From CAWEYO01 sp963813315 (GTDB lineage: Bacteria; Pseudomonadota; Alphaproteobacteria; Rhizobiales; Rhizobiaceae): a DNA stretch of 64,000 nt. A program made the position numbers and the translations under genes. Positions 43,667 to 53,264 of the stretch are shown piece by piece (position 1 is the stretch's first letter; the number at the start of each line of letters is the position of its first letter). Under the pieces are notes generated by a model, which saw nothing but the letters and a program-made list of their open reading frames with translations, did no database searches and had not been told where the DNA came from. The stretch lies in the NCBI GenBank assembly GCA_963813315.1, contig CAWEYO010000005.1:186001-250000 (forward strand). Direction: 5' to 3'.

Positions 43667-44315
43667 TTATTTACGGACGCGGTCTTCAAGCGAATGACGC
43701 ATGATCAGCGGCATCTGACTCAAGGTGAAGCCCAGCGTGATCGGCATGATGCCCCAGACCTTGAACGCCACCCAGTAGTCCGTCGAGAATGAACGCCAGA
43801 CAAGCTCATTGACGACGGCCAGGAACAGGAAAAACAGCCCCCACCGAAAAGTGAGCTTCCTCCAGCCTTCGGCATCCAGGTGAAATGCCGAGTTCGAAAA
43901 CATAGCCAAGCAGCGATCGGCCGAAGAAAAGACCGCCGAGAAGTACGCAGCCGAACAGCGCATTGACGATAGTCGGCTTCATCTTGATGAAAACGTCGTC
44001 CTGCAGCCACAGTGTCAGCGTGCCAAACACGAGAACCACGATGCCCGATACCAGCGGCATGATCGGCAGCGTGCGGGTCAGGATCCAGGAAACGGCGAGT
44101 GCGACCGCCGTTGCAACCATGAACAGGCCGGTTGCAACGAAAATCGGCGCGCCGAACGCGACGAGCGCGGGAAATTTCTCGGCCAGCCACACACCTCGAG
44201 CGTTGGCGAAGAAGAAAACCAGCAGCGGGCCAAGTTCCAGAACCAGCTTGAGGAGCGGATTGACGTCCTTCCGCCGAGGGTCGGATGGATCACGTTCGAG
44301 TATGGGTTCGTGCAT
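43667..44315 (-). pseudogene. yciB: Septation protein A (YciB/IspZ family) interrupted by a frameshift
   Basis: An inner-membrane protein of about 215 residues split across two frames. The N-terminal frame (from 44315, MHEPILERDPSDPRRKDV) runs through GCVLLGGLFFGRSLLGYVFE, then leaves the family. The C-terminal frame supplies NSAFHLDAEGWRKLTFRWG to MPLIMRHSLEDRVRK, ending at 43667. The junction is near 43893-43897: the minus strand reads TTCGAACTCGGC where TTCGACTCGGC would restore the frame, so one extra A is the simplest explanation. Located directly after ftsY, as is common in rhizobia. Sequence error or genuine mutation cannot be separated here. Confidence 0.85.
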
Positions 44316-44324
44316 GATTGTCCC

Positions 44325-45815
44325 CTAGCTTATGCCCGCAATCGCGCTGGCGAACTCATTGGCAGAAAACGGCTCGAGGTCGTCCACCTGCTCGCCTACG
44401 CCTATGAAATAGACCGGAAGCCTATATTTGGCCGCGATTGCGACCAAAATGCCGCCGCGCGCCGTGCCGTCGAGCTTGGTCATGATGAGCCCGTTGACAC
44501 CGGCCACGTTGCGGAAAATCTCGACCTGGTTCATCGCATTCTGACCCGTCGTGGCGTCGACCGTCAGTAGCACGGTGTGGGGCGCTTCAGGATCCAGTTT
44601 GCCAAGCACACGGACGATCTTCTCCAGCTCGGCCATCAGTTCTGCCTTGTTCTGCAGCCGGCCGGCAGTGTCGATGATCAGCACGTCGGAGCCCGCGTCC
44701 TTCGCCTTCTGGAATGCGTCGTAGGCGAGGCCCGCCGCGTCGGCGCCGAGCTTCGAGGCGACCACCGGCGAGCCAGTGCGCTCGCCCCAGATCTTGAGCT
44801 GTTCGATCGCGGCCGCCCGAAAGGTGTCGCCGGCAGCGAGCGTCACCGAGAGGCCGCCCGTAACGAGCTTGGCGGCGAGCTTTCCGATTGTCGTGGTTTT
44901 GCCTGTGCCGTTGACGCCGACGACGAGGATGACATGCGGCTTGTGCGAGAGATCGAGTTCGAGCGGCAGCGCGACGGGGGCGAGAACCTTCTCGATCTCT
45001 TGCGCCATGAGGGTGCGAACCTCCGCCTCCGAAACATCTTTGCCGTAGCGGCCCGACGCCAGCGCATCGGTGACGCGGATCGCCGTCTCCATGCCGAGAT
45101 CAGCGCGAATCAGCACGTCCTCCAGGTCCTGGAGCGTTTCCTCGTCCAACTTTCTTTTCGTAAAGACGCCGGCGATGTTCGATGACAGCTCCCTCGAGGA
45201 GCGTGACAGTCCCTGCTTGAGCCGCTGGACCCAAGAGGCTTTCGGCGCCGGCTCCGGCAACTTTTCCGGCTCGGCCTTTTTCTCGACCGCCTTTGCGACC
45301 GTAACCTTGCCGGTTTGTGCTGTCGGCGCGCTCTCTTTCCCTTCGAAGGTCTCCGGCTTTGGCGCCGGTGCAGCCGAGTGAGCCGGGGACGCCGGGATTT
45401 CAACCGGCTGCGGCGCCGGCGTCTCGGCAGGAGGAACCGGAATTTCCGTCGGCTGCCGCGGTGGCTCAACTGGAGAGGGAGCCGGGGCAGGTTCTTCCGG
45501 TGCCGGCGAAGGCTGCGGTTCTGCCGGGGAAGGCGCGGGCTCCTCGGGAACCGGTTGAGGTTGTGGTTCCGGCATGGGCGCCCGCTCAGGTTCGACGGGT
45601 AGGCTGTCCGGTTCGGGTTCGGGCTCGACCGACTGAACCGGCGGCTCGGCAGGCTGGATCGGCTCTTGTGGGGAGAGGGGAACCGAAGCCTTTGGCTTCA
45701 ATGCCTCAAGCGAATCCCAGTTGATGGGCGGCAGCGGCGCCTGTTCGTCGATCTTCTCCTCGACGACCTCCTTCTTGCCGAAAGAGAAGACCTTCTTGAT
45801 GAATCCTAGGGCCAT
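44325..45815 (-). CDS. ftsY: Signal recognition particle receptor FtsY
   Basis: GTPase receptor that docks SRP-ribosome complexes at the inner membrane. The 496 residues have a long Pro/Glu-rich acidic A-domain (about 20-180), then the NG domain with G1 VGVNGTGKTTTIGKLAAKL, DTFRAAAIEQLKIW, G3 IIDTAGRLQNKAELM, and G4 MTKLDGTARGG. Extra-long A-domains are usual in rhizobia. It is in line with mtaB and dapF upstream and yciB downstream. Confidence 0.97.
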   Translation of the reverse strand: MALGFIKKVFSFGKKEVVEEKIDEQAPLPPINWDSLEALKPKASVPLSPQEPIQPAEPPVQSVEPEPEPDSLPVEPERAPMPEPQPQPVPEEPAPSPAEPQPSPAPEEPAPAPSPVEPPRQPTEIPVPPAETPAPQPVEIPASPAHSAAPAPKPETFEGKESAPTAQTGKVTVAKAVEKKAEPEKLPEPAPKASWVQRLKQGLSRSSRELSSNIAGVFTKRKLDEETLQDLEDVLIRADLGMETAIRVTDALASGRYGKDVSEAEVRTLMAQEIEKVLAPVALPLELDLSHKPHVILVVGVNGTGKTTTIGKLAAKLVTGGLSVTLAAGDTFRAAAIEQLKIWGERTGSPVVASKLGADAAGLAYDAFQKAKDAGSDVLIIDTAGRLQNKAELMAELEKIVRVLGKLDPEAPHTVLLTVDATTGQNAMNQVEIFRNVAGVNGLIMTKLDGTARGGILVAIAAKYRLPVYFIGVGEQVDDLEPFSANEFASAIAGIS

Positions 45816-45840
45816 GCGTGGGTCCGTCTAAGGCATGATC

Positions 45841-45863
45841 CCGAAAGTCCGGCGGACTTTCGG
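45841..45863. repeat. Perfect hairpin repeat between mtaB and ftsY
   Basis: CCGAAAGTCC (45841-45850) and GGACTTTCGG (45854-45863) form a 10-bp stem with a 3-base loop, inside a GATCCCGAAAGT-type dispersed repeat. There is no T-run on either strand. Confidence 0.7.
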
Positions 45864-45925
45864 ACGATGATGCGTACAACACGAGATTTGTTCGGAACGA
45901 CAAATCAACGAAGGTCGTCCCTGGT

Positions 45926-47209
45926 TCAGGCGGCTTGCAGCGCCAGCGGCGCCGCGATGAGGTGCCGCGCGTCGTGGCCGGTGACCGTAGCTTCGACGAT
46001 CTCGCCTGGCGCACCGCGATCGATTGCGGCAAGCGTGAAGCCCTCCGTGTGGCCGAGGCCCGGACGCTCGACCAGGATACGCTGGCGCGAGCCGGCGAGC
46101 GAATTGAGGTGACGCCGATAGGCGTTGTCGCCCGCTGCGCGCAGCCGCGAGGCGCGCTCCTTCACGACCGGGCGCGGAAGCTGCGGCATGCGTGCGGCCG
46201 GCGTGCCCTCGCGCGGCGAGAACGGAAAGACGTGGAGATGCGTGAGGCCGCATTCCTCGACTATTTTCAGCGAGTTGCCGAACATTTCCTCCGTCTCGGT
46301 AGGGAACCCGGCAATGATGTCGGCGCCAAAGACAACATCGGGGCGCAGCCGTCGTACGTTTGCGCAGAAGCGGATGGAATCGGCGCGCAGATGGCGACGC
46401 TTCATGCGCTTCAGTATCATGTCGTCGCCGGCTTGCAGCGACAGATGCAGGTGCGGCATCAGTCGCGCTTCGGTGGCAATCGCGTCGAGCAGGTCATCGT
46501 CAGCCTCGATGGAATCGATCGAGGAGAGGCGAAGGCGGCGGATGTCCGGCACCAGCCTGAGAATCGCCTGGACCAGCCGGCCGAGTCTTGGCGCGCCGGG
46601 CAGGTCGGCGCCGTAACTCGTCATGTCAACGCCGGTCAGCACCACTTCGGCGTAGCCGTTGCCGGCCAACTGTTTCACCTGTTCGACCACCGCGCCCATC
46701 GGCACGGAGCGCGAGTTGCCGCGGCCATACGGAATGATGCAGAAGGTGCAGCGGTGGTCGCATCCGTTCTGCACCTGCACGAAGGCGCGCGCGCGGCCCT
46801 CGATAGCGTCAACCATGTGCCCCGCCGTCTCCCGAACCGACATGATGTCATTGACCCTGACTTTTTCGGTGTCGTTGACGCCGAAATCGGGGAGCGCCCG
46901 GTAGGAATTGGCCTTCAGCTTTTCCTCATTGCCAAGCACCAGATCGACCTCGGCCATTGCAGCGAAGCTTGCTGGAGCGGTCTGCGCTGCGCAGCCCGTG
47001 ACGATGATGCGGGCCGCGGGGTTTTCCCGCCGCGCCTTGCGAATCGACTGTTTGGCCTGGCGGACGGCTTCGCCGGTAACGGCGCAGGTGTTGAAGATGA
47101 CGGCGCCGTTTTTCAAATCGCCGAGGCCGGCAGTCTCAGCCTCGCGACGCATCACCTCGGACTCGTAGGTGTTCAGCCGGCAACCGAATGTGACGATTTG
47201 CAAAGCCAT
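45926..47209 (-). CDS. mtaB: tRNA t6A37 methylthiotransferase MtaB
   Basis: Radical-SAM enzyme that adds a methylthio group to t6A37 of ANN-decoding tRNAs. The 427 residues start MALQIVTFGCRLNTYESEVM and hold the three N-terminal cluster cysteines (FGCRLN, FNTCAVTG, VTGCAAQ), the radical-SAM motif GCDHRCTFCIIPYGRG (about 147-162), and a C-terminal TRAM-like region. The start at 47209 overlaps the dapF stop by one base (TGATG). Confidence 0.96.
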   Translation of the reverse strand: MALQIVTFGCRLNTYESEVMRREAETAGLGDLKNGAVIFNTCAVTGEAVRQAKQSIRKARRENPAARIIVTGCAAQTAPASFAAMAEVDLVLGNEEKLKANSYRALPDFGVNDTEKVRVNDIMSVRETAGHMVDAIEGRARAFVQVQNGCDHRCTFCIIPYGRGNSRSVPMGAVVEQVKQLAGNGYAEVVLTGVDMTSYGADLPGAPRLGRLVQAILRLVPDIRRLRLSSIDSIEADDDLLDAIATEARLMPHLHLSLQAGDDMILKRMKRRHLRADSIRFCANVRRLRPDVVFGADIIAGFPTETEEMFGNSLKIVEECGLTHLHVFPFSPREGTPAARMPQLPRPVVKERASRLRAAGDNAYRRHLNSLAGSRQRILVERPGLGHTEGFTLAAIDRGAPGEIVEATVTGHDARHLIAAPLALQAA

Positions 47210-48090
47210 CAGGCGACGTCCTGCCGGTCTCGCGTCCAGACGCCGGTGGCCGGATCGAACATGCCTGAAAATTCCCACTCCGCCGGGCCGGTCATGATGA
47301 CGTGGTCGTCGGCGCGCCATTCGATCTTCAAAGGTCCACCGGGAACCGTTACCGTTACGGTACGGTCTGTGCGATTGGTGCGGGCGGCGTTCACTGCCGC
47401 GGCGCATGCGGCTGATCCGCACGCCTTGGTGAGGCCCGCGCCGCGTTCCCATATCCGCAAGGTCAGCGCGTCGCGCGCGGTCACTTGAGCGATCGATATG
47501 TTAGCGCGCTCCGGAAAGATCGGATGGTTTTCCAGCAACGGCCCGAAGCGGTCGAGTTCGTAAGACCAGACGTCGCGATCGACCCAGAAAACGGCATGCG
47601 GATTGCCCATGGAGACGACCGACGGCGAATGCAGGACCGGATCGTCGATCGGGCCGATCTGCAGTTCGATCATGCGGGTATCGCGGAATTCTTCGGCCAG
47701 CGGAATGTCGCGCCAGCCGAAGCGTGGAACGCCCATATCGACGGAAATCAGCCCGTCCTCATGCTCCTCGGCGTTCAGAATGCCGGCGGCCGTTTCGAAG
47801 GTAAACGTCTTGCGGCCGGTAGCGGCCGAAAGCGCCTGCACGACACAACGCATGCCGTTGCCGCATGTCTGAGCCATCGAGCCGTCCGAATTGATGATCT
47901 CGATGAAATTGAATGTCCCTGGCGTCTTCGGATCGTGGATCGCCATGATCTGGTCGAACTTGGTCGCCGGGTCGGCATTGAGCGCGATCGCGGCGGCGGC
48001 CGTCACGCGATCCGCGCGGCCGCGCATGTCGGCAACGATGATGTCGTTCCCAAGTCCGTTCATCTTCGCAAAGTGCGCTCTGCCTAGCAT
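47209..48090 (-). CDS. dapF: Diaminopimelate epimerase DapF
   Basis: Converts LL- to meso-diaminopimelate for lysine and peptidoglycan. The 293 residues start MLGRAHFAKMNGLGNDIIVA; the two catalytic cysteines lie in QTCGNGMRCVV and KACGSAACAA. The upstream open frame overlaps the MBL gene and is ignored. Translationally coupled to mtaB. Confidence 0.97.
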   Translation of the reverse strand: MLGRAHFAKMNGLGNDIIVADMRGRADRVTAAAAIALNADPATKFDQIMAIHDPKTPGTFNFIEIINSDGSMAQTCGNGMRCVVQALSAATGRKTFTFETAAGILNAEEHEDGLISVDMGVPRFGWRDIPLAEEFRDTRMIELQIGPIDDPVLHSPSVVSMGNPHAVFWVDRDVWSYELDRFGPLLENHPIFPERANISIAQVTARDALTLRIWERGAGLTKACGSAACAAAVNAARTNRTDRTVTVTVPGGPLKIEWRADDHVIMTGPAEWEFSGMFDPATGVWTRDRQDVA

Positions 48091-48169
48091 CGCTACGGGA
48101 TATCTCTGGTCCGTTTGCCGCCTATATGGCGGAAACGGCCGGGAATTACCAGTGTTCCGCGAAGCGTAT

Positions 48170-49252
48170 TCAAGGCACGGCCGGCACGTCCCAGACCTCG
48201 CCCGGCAGCAGCGGCCGGAACCGCTGGCGCGCCACCCTGTGCCTTGTGAGAGCTTCGAGGAGCTTCGCCCGCGGTTCCTCGATCGGCTCGTTGGTGAGCT
48301 GGAAGGTGCCCCAATGACAACCGGCTGCAAATGCGGCGTTGGAGAGGATCATGCCGCGCACCGCCTCGTCGGGGTTCTGATGCTGACCCTCCATGAACCA
48401 GCGCGGCTCATAGGAGCCGATGGGCAAGATGGAGAGGCGAAAGCCGCCATGCTTTCTGGCAATCAGCCTGTAGTTGCGCCCGGCATGGAAGCCGGTGTCG
48501 CCGGCGAAATGGATATTGCCGGCCGGTGTTTCGATGACGAAGCCGGCCCAGAGCGCCATCCGCCGGTCTCGCGTGCCGCGCGCCGACCAATGATGCGCCG
48601 GCTCGACGTGAATGGTAACGGCGCCCGAAAAACTTCGCCTGCCGCCCCAGTCGTGCGAGCAAACCTTCATGTCCGGGATTGCGGCACGGATGATCGCGTC
48701 GTTCCCAAGAGGGGTAATCACGAGTGGGTCGTGCCTCTCCTTGAGCCGTTTCAGCGTGGAGAGGTCGAGATGGTCGTAGTGATTATGGCTGACCAGGACC
48801 AGATCGATCGGCGGCAGGTGATCGAAGCCGACGCCAGGCGGGTTGACACGCTTCGGCCCGGCGAAAGACAGTGGAGAGACACGCTCGGACCAGACCGGAT
48901 CGGTGAGAATGTTCAGCTCCGCGACCTGAATGAGCAGGGTCGCGTGGCCAACCATCGTAACGCGCAAGGATTCGCGTGAGGTCCGTGCCTCGGGTACGGC
49001 CTGTCCGAAGGGGCTCGGCCAGCGGGCGGGCCATTTGGCCCGGCCGCCCCCCAACTGCCACTTCAGGAGATCGATAAGCGGCCCCGGAGGCGTGCCGCCA
49101 GGGTTGAAAAAGATGCGGCCGTCAAAATGGTCGGACTGAGCCCCTTCGAAGTAGGGATTACGACGCAGTGACTGCCTCGTACGCGCGATTCCCTCTGCCA
49201 ACGCCGCTACCCCTACCGGTTGAAACAATTCCGTGGGAATCCATAGCTTCAT
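48170..49252 (-). CDS. MBL-fold hydrolase, NAPE-PLD/UlaG-like
   Basis: A 360-residue metallo-hydrolase. NPYFEGAQSDHFDGRIFFNPG near the N-terminus and VLVSHNHYDHLDLSTLKRL (HxHxDH) are typical of the family related to N-acyl-phosphatidylethanolamine phospholipase D. Further ligand regions are VEPAHHWSARG and IHFAGDTGFHAG. Bacterial substrates are unknown. The ATG at 49252 is chosen because upstream sequence has no family similarity. It ends 79 bases before dapF on the same strand. Confidence 0.88.
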   Translation of the reverse strand: MKLWIPTELFQPVGVAALAEGIARTRQSLRRNPYFEGAQSDHFDGRIFFNPGGTPPGPLIDLLKWQLGGGRAKWPARWPSPFGQAVPEARTSRESLRVTMVGHATLLIQVAELNILTDPVWSERVSPLSFAGPKRVNPPGVGFDHLPPIDLVLVSHNHYDHLDLSTLKRLKERHDPLVITPLGNDAIIRAAIPDMKVCSHDWGGRRSFSGAVTIHVEPAHHWSARGTRDRRMALWAGFVIETPAGNIHFAGDTGFHAGRNYRLIARKHGGFRLSILPIGSYEPRWFMEGQHQNPDEAVRGMILSNAAFAAGCHWGTFQLTNEPIEEPRAKLLEALTRHRVARQRFRPLLPGEVWDVPAVP

Positions 49253-49502
49253 CCATGGGGAATTAGGAGTCGAAGCTTCGACCGCAAGGAGAAAATGGCG
49301 CGCAGCCCGCACGCCTTCATTGGCAGGGTGTCGAGGCTCTACCTGTCTCGTCCGTTTTGGGCAAAACTGTAACTGCGTGATTCTACAGCGCCGCGCGTCC
49401 CCGCGGGTGCGCAAAGGACGCTGTAGCTCTTGAATCTGCGCATCGTGCTTTTCGAAATCAATTCCGATTTTCGAAACGCACGATGCGGCAGGAGGGCCGG
49501 CG

Positions 49503-49952
49503 ATGGTTATGAAGCGGACGAGAGAGCCCTGGATGAAGGCGGCGGATTTCGGACATTCGCTGCCACGGGGGGTCGGCATCAATTTGCTCGTGCCGGAAAT
49601 CGCGCCGATGGAAGTCTTTTGCCGCACAGTGCTCGGCGCCAACACGATCTACGCGGACGAGGATTTCGCAGCGATAGAACTGCAAGGCTCGGTGTTCATG
49701 CTGCACGCCGATCACTCCTATCTCGACCATGAGATGACGAGTGTAGTGGACGGCGCGAAAATTCGCGGAACGGGAATCGAAATCCGCATCTATGGCGCCG
49801 ATCCGGACAGGATCGAGGCCAGGGCGCGAGAGCGTGGCCACGTCGTGCTCGCAGGCGCGGCGGACAAGCCGCACGGGCTACGCGAATGCCATATCGTCGC
49901 ACCCGACGGATATGTTTTCGTGCCAAGCCGGGCGATCCGGGGAAAAGACTGA
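49503..49952 (+). CDS. Glyoxalase/bleomycin-resistance (VOC) family protein
   Basis: A 149-residue protein predicted to have the VOC fold, with core NLLVPEIAPMEVFCRTVLGA near 28-47 and LRECHIVAPDGYVFVPSRAI near the C-terminus. A metal ligand pattern (His/Glu) is not unambiguous. Function and substrate unknown. It starts 250 bases from the divergent MBL gene; I saw nothing else in that gap. Confidence 0.75.
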   Translation: MVMKRTREPWMKAADFGHSLPRGVGINLLVPEIAPMEVFCRTVLGANTIYADEDFAAIELQGSVFMLHADHSYLDHEMTSVVDGAKIRGTGIEIRIYGADPDRIEARARERGHVVLAGAADKPHGLRECHIVAPDGYVFVPSRAIRGKD

Positions 49953-50104
49953 ACGGGCTGGGTTTGCCGTACTGCTGCAAATTGGCAACAGTGCTTCGAA
50001 TGAAACCGAATCTTAACCACGCACGATTGAAATCTCCCAAACATCGCCACTTTTATAGCGCTGGAACTGGCGGGCGGCGCGCGTTTGCGCATGGAGGGAC
50101 GCAT

Positions 50105-50629
50105 ATGGCTTCTTCGAAAACTGGCCTTTTGGCGGCGGCATTCGCCTTGCTCGCGGCGGCCGGATGCCAGAGCGAACGCATGTCGTCGCTCGGCCAGCCG
50201 GCGCCGCTGCCAGCCGCTCCCGCCGGAACCGTGACTGCCAGCCAGTTGCCGCCACCGGCAGCGCCTGGGACGGGAACTGAATTCCCCGCTGCACCCGGCC
50301 AGCAGATGGCCACGGCGCCGGCGATGACGGAGCCGCCAGCCACGGCTCCCGATCTTACCGCCGGCGGCGTTGCGGGAGTTTGGACCGCATCCGTTTCCGG
50401 CCAAAGCTGCAAGGTCGCAACCCCGCAGACCAAATTCGGCGCGGGCTTCCGGGCCGGGCCGCTTCGCTGCCCCGCACCGATCGACGGCGTCAAATCCTGG
50501 AATGTCGCCGGCAAGCAGCTCACTCTGCACGATGCGAACGGCTCGGTGCTGGCGCGGCTCTATTCCTCTGGCCCGGAGAAGTTCGACGGCCAGACCGAAA
50601 GCGGGTTGCCGATTTCGCTTACCCGCTAG
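50105..50629 (+). CDS. Lipoprotein with AprI/Inh metalloprotease-inhibitor-like domain
   Basis: A 174-residue predicted lipoprotein: signal and lipobox LLAAAFALLAAAGC, a Pro/Ala-rich linker to about residue 80, then a beta-barrel-like domain VAGVWTASVSGQSCKVATPQ...LRCPAPIDGVKSWNVAGKQLTLHD...LARLYSS. The paired cysteines and the W-x-A pattern match the AprI/Inh family, which inhibit serralysin-type proteases in the periplasm. GAGGGACGC precedes the ATG. The TAG stop lies inside a dispersed repeat. Confidence 0.85.
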   Translation: MASSKTGLLAAAFALLAAAGCQSERMSSLGQPAPLPAAPAGTVTASQLPPPAAPGTGTEFPAAPGQQMATAPAMTEPPATAPDLTAGGVAGVWTASVSGQSCKVATPQTKFGAGFRAGPLRCPAPIDGVKSWNVAGKQLTLHDANGSVLARLYSSGPEKFDGQTESGLPISLTR

Positions 50630-50765
50630 TGTGGCGAATCCGAAATTCAAAATCCACCACACGAGTGCACGATCCCAAAAAGTTGGACTTTTCGGACAAG
50701 ATCATCAGCAAAAATAAAGATTTAGAGCGAGAAGGCGATTCTGTGAAAAGTCATCTCGCTCTAAA
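50628..50765. repeat. Composite repeat between the inhibitor gene and zapE
   Basis: Starts with the 21-bp sequence shared with 40261-40281, whose second and third bases complete the upstream stop codon. It continues with a GATCCCAAAAAGTTGGAC-type module and ends with the perfect inverted pair TTTAGAGCGAGA (50721-50732) and TCTCGCTCTAAA (50754-50765). Confidence 0.78.
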
Positions 50766-50794
50766 TCGGGTGCCGTTGCGCCGAAGAACGACCC

Positions 50795-51982
50795 ATGCAC
50801 TTGCGTGACGGCATCCAGACGCATGCGTCCGTCGTACAGCGCTATCATCATCTCGTCGAGTTGGGCGAGATCGACACCGACCCAACCCAGCTCGCCGTTG
50901 CATCCGCGCTGGATCGGCTGATCGGCGAGATCGCCACCAAGCGCCTTGCGGCAAAATCGAGCGCTCTTGGCTGGTTGTTCGGCAAGAAACGCGAAGCACG
51001 TACGCCGGTGAAGGGGCTCTACATTTACGGCGGGGTCGGGCGCGGCAAGACGATGCTGATGGATATGTTTTTCGAGCTGGTGCCGGTAAGGCGAAAGCGC
51101 CGGGTCCATTTCAATGCCTTCATGGCGGACGTCCACGACCGCATCTACAAGCACCGCCAGGCCCGCAAGAACGGGTCAGCCAAGTCCGATGATCCAATTC
51201 CGCCTGTCGCCGAGGCGCTGGCTGAGCAGGCATGGGTGCTATGCTTCGATGAGTTCTCGGTCACCGACATCGCCGATGCGATGATCCTGTCGCGGTTGTT
51301 TTCGGCCCTCTTTGCCGAGGGCGTCGTGCTGGTGGCGACGTCCAACGTGATGTTGGACGATCTGTATCACGACGGATTGAACAGGCAGCTTTTCCTGCCA
51401 TTTGTCGGCCTGCTGAAGCGGCATGCAGATGTGCTCGGCCTTGAGACCGGGAAGGACTACCGGCTGGAAAAGTTCAATCACATCCCGGTCTACATGACGC
51501 CGACCGGCCACGAGACGGATCGCAGGATGGACGAGGCGTGGGATGCGGTAAGCCACGGCCTTTCCGAGGCTCCGGCGGAAGTGACGGTGAAAGGCCGCCG
51601 CGTCGCTATCCCCAGGGCGGCTGGAAAGTCGGCTCGCTTCGGCTTCGCGGATCTTTGCGAGAAACCACTGGCGGCGCGCGACTATCTGGCGATCGCCGCG
51701 CATTACGACACGATCTTCATCGACCATGTGCCCGTACTTGCTGAAGCGCAGCGCAACGAAGCCAAGCGCTTCATTCACCTGATCGATACGCTCTATGACC
51801 ATCAGGCCCGGCTGGTGATGAGCGCCGAAGCGCCTCCGCGCGAGGTCTATCAAGGCAGGCGTGGGGCCGAAGCCTTCGAGTTCGAGCGCACGGCGTCACG
51901 GCTGATGGAGATGCAGAGTAGGGATTGGCTCGATGGATGGTCGGCCACGCACGGCAGGGAGGTCGTGCCGCAGCCGGAGTGA
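50795..51982 (+). CDS. zapE: Cell division ATPase ZapE (AFG1 family)
   Basis: A 395-residue AFG1-like P-loop ATPase; ZapE acts on the Z-ring in E. coli, and relatives assist membrane-protein turnover. Walker A GGVGRGKTMLMDMFF (about 76-90), Walker B WVLCFDEFSVTDIADAMIL and sensor region VATSNVMLDDLY are all present. The usual neighbour mdh follows after 298 bases. Confidence 0.95.
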   Translation: MHLRDGIQTHASVVQRYHHLVELGEIDTDPTQLAVASALDRLIGEIATKRLAAKSSALGWLFGKKREARTPVKGLYIYGGVGRGKTMLMDMFFELVPVRRKRRVHFNAFMADVHDRIYKHRQARKNGSAKSDDPIPPVAEALAEQAWVLCFDEFSVTDIADAMILSRLFSALFAEGVVLVATSNVMLDDLYHDGLNRQLFLPFVGLLKRHADVLGLETGKDYRLEKFNHIPVYMTPTGHETDRRMDEAWDAVSHGLSEAPAEVTVKGRRVAIPRAAGKSARFGFADLCEKPLAARDYLAIAAHYDTIFIDHVPVLAEAQRNEAKRFIHLIDTLYDHQARLVMSAEAPPREVYQGRRGAEAFEFERTASRLMEMQSRDWLDGWSATHGREVVPQPE

Positions 51983-52110
51983 CGGTCAGGCAGTCGCGAG
52001 AACTTTGACGTTTACGTAAGTGCCGACACGTCTAAACGATTGAAATCCTTCATGAGAAAATTATGGTTTGAATTTTGCCCCGTATGAAGCTAAGGCGGAC
52101 TGGAAATCCT

Positions 52111-52214
52111 AGAGCATCGGACCCGAAGTCGGGACCGGTTTCGGGAAAATCCGATGCTCGAACAAAGAGATTGAGCGGCAGCGCTGATTCGAAAAAGCGT
52201 CCGCCGCTTTAGCA
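52111..52214. repeat. Two-module palindromic repeat upstream of mdh
   Basis: Module 1 (52111-52159) runs from AGAGCATCGGACCCGAAGTC to CCGATGCTC and is an imperfect inverted repeat. Module 2 (about 52173-52214) is GAGCGGCAGCGCTGATTCG...CCGCCGCTTTAGC. Copies or parts occur at 3174, 16825, 28991 and 55765. The mdh promoter must lie here or in 52000-52110. Confidence 0.85.
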
Positions 52215-52280
52215 GCATCGCTATTGCTCCGGCCCGCACTTTTCCGGGACCGTTCAACGACCAGGGAGAAATGATTCAAC

Positions 52281-53249
52281 ATGGCACGAAACAAGATCGC
52301 CCTGATTGGCTCCGGCATGATCGGCGGGACGCTGGCTCACCTGATCGGCCTCAAGGAGCTGGGCGACGTGGTGCTGTTCGACATCGCGGAAGGGATTCCG
52401 CAGGGCAAGGGGCTCGACATTGCCCAGTCTTCGCCGGTCGAGGGGTTCGATGCGCGATTTGCGGGTGTCAACGACTATGCCGCGATCGAGGGAGCTGATG
52501 TCTGCATCGTCACGGCCGGGGTGCCGCGCAAGCCCGGCATGAGCCGCGACGATCTTCTGGGGATCAACCTCAAGGTGATGGAGCAGGTTGGCGCCGGCAT
52601 TAAGAAGTATGCACCGGGCGCCTTTGTCGTCTGCATCACCAATCCGCTCGACGCGATGGTCTGGGCGTTGCAAAAATTCTCGGGCCTGCCGAAAAGCCAT
52701 GTCGTCGGCATGGCCGGCGTGCTGGATTCGGCGCGCTTCCGCTATTTCCTGGCCGAAGAGTTCAAGGTGTCCGTCGAAGACATCACCGCGTTTGTGCTCG
52801 GCGGCCACGGCGACACGATGGTGCCGCTGACACGGTATTCGGCTGTTGCCGGCATTCCGCTGCCTGACCTCGTCAATATGGGCTGGACCACGAAGGAAAA
52901 GCTCGACCAGATCGTGCAGCGCACGCGCGACGGCGGCGCCGAGATCGTTGGCCTCCTGAAGACCGGATCGGCATACTACGCTCCCGCTTCCGCGGCGATC
53001 CAGATGGCGGAAGCCTACCTGAAGGACAAGAAGCGCGTGCTGCCTTGCGCCGCCCACCTTTCGGGTCAGTACGGCGTCAAGGACATGTATGTCGGCGTTC
53101 CGGCGGTCATCGGGGCCGGCGGTGTCGAGCGCATCATCGAAATCGACCTGAACAAGGCCGAGCAGAAGATGTTCGACCACTCGGTCGGCGCCGTGGCAGG
53201 GCTCTGCGAGGCCTGTGTGAAAATCGCGCCGAACCTGGCGAGGAAATAG
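52281..53249 (+). CDS. mdh: Malate dehydrogenase
   Basis: NAD-dependent oxidation of malate to oxaloacetate. The 322 residues are of the LDH-like MDH type found in alphaproteobacteria: Rossmann motif IALIGSGMIGGTLAHL, substrate-binding arginine in GVPRKPGMSRDDLL, and catalytic His in VLGGHGDTMVPLTRYS. It is first in the TCA block mdh-sucC-hyp-sucD-sucA-sucB-lpd, with 15 bases to sucC. Confidence 0.98.
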   Translation: MARNKIALIGSGMIGGTLAHLIGLKELGDVVLFDIAEGIPQGKGLDIAQSSPVEGFDARFAGVNDYAAIEGADVCIVTAGVPRKPGMSRDDLLGINLKVMEQVGAGIKKYAPGAFVVCITNPLDAMVWALQKFSGLPKSHVVGMAGVLDSARFRYFLAEEFKVSVEDITAFVLGGHGDTMVPLTRYSAVAGIPLPDLVNMGWTTKEKLDQIVQRTRDGGAEIVGLLKTGSAYYAPASAAIQMAEAYLKDKKRVLPCAAHLSGQYGVKDMYVGVPAVIGAGGVERIIEIDLNKAEQKMFDHSVGAVAGLCEACVKIAPNLARK

Positions 53250-53264
53250 CAAGGAGCCGCCGTC

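Noticed and set aside
45935..47488. 517-codon plus-strand open frame
   Set aside because: It is antisense to mtaB and dapF, which have clear catalytic motifs; the long frame is a by-product of high GC.
50053..50084. EcfG promoter before the protease-inhibitor-like gene
   Set aside because: GGAAC is present but the nearest CGTT is only 14 bases away, outside the accepted spacing.
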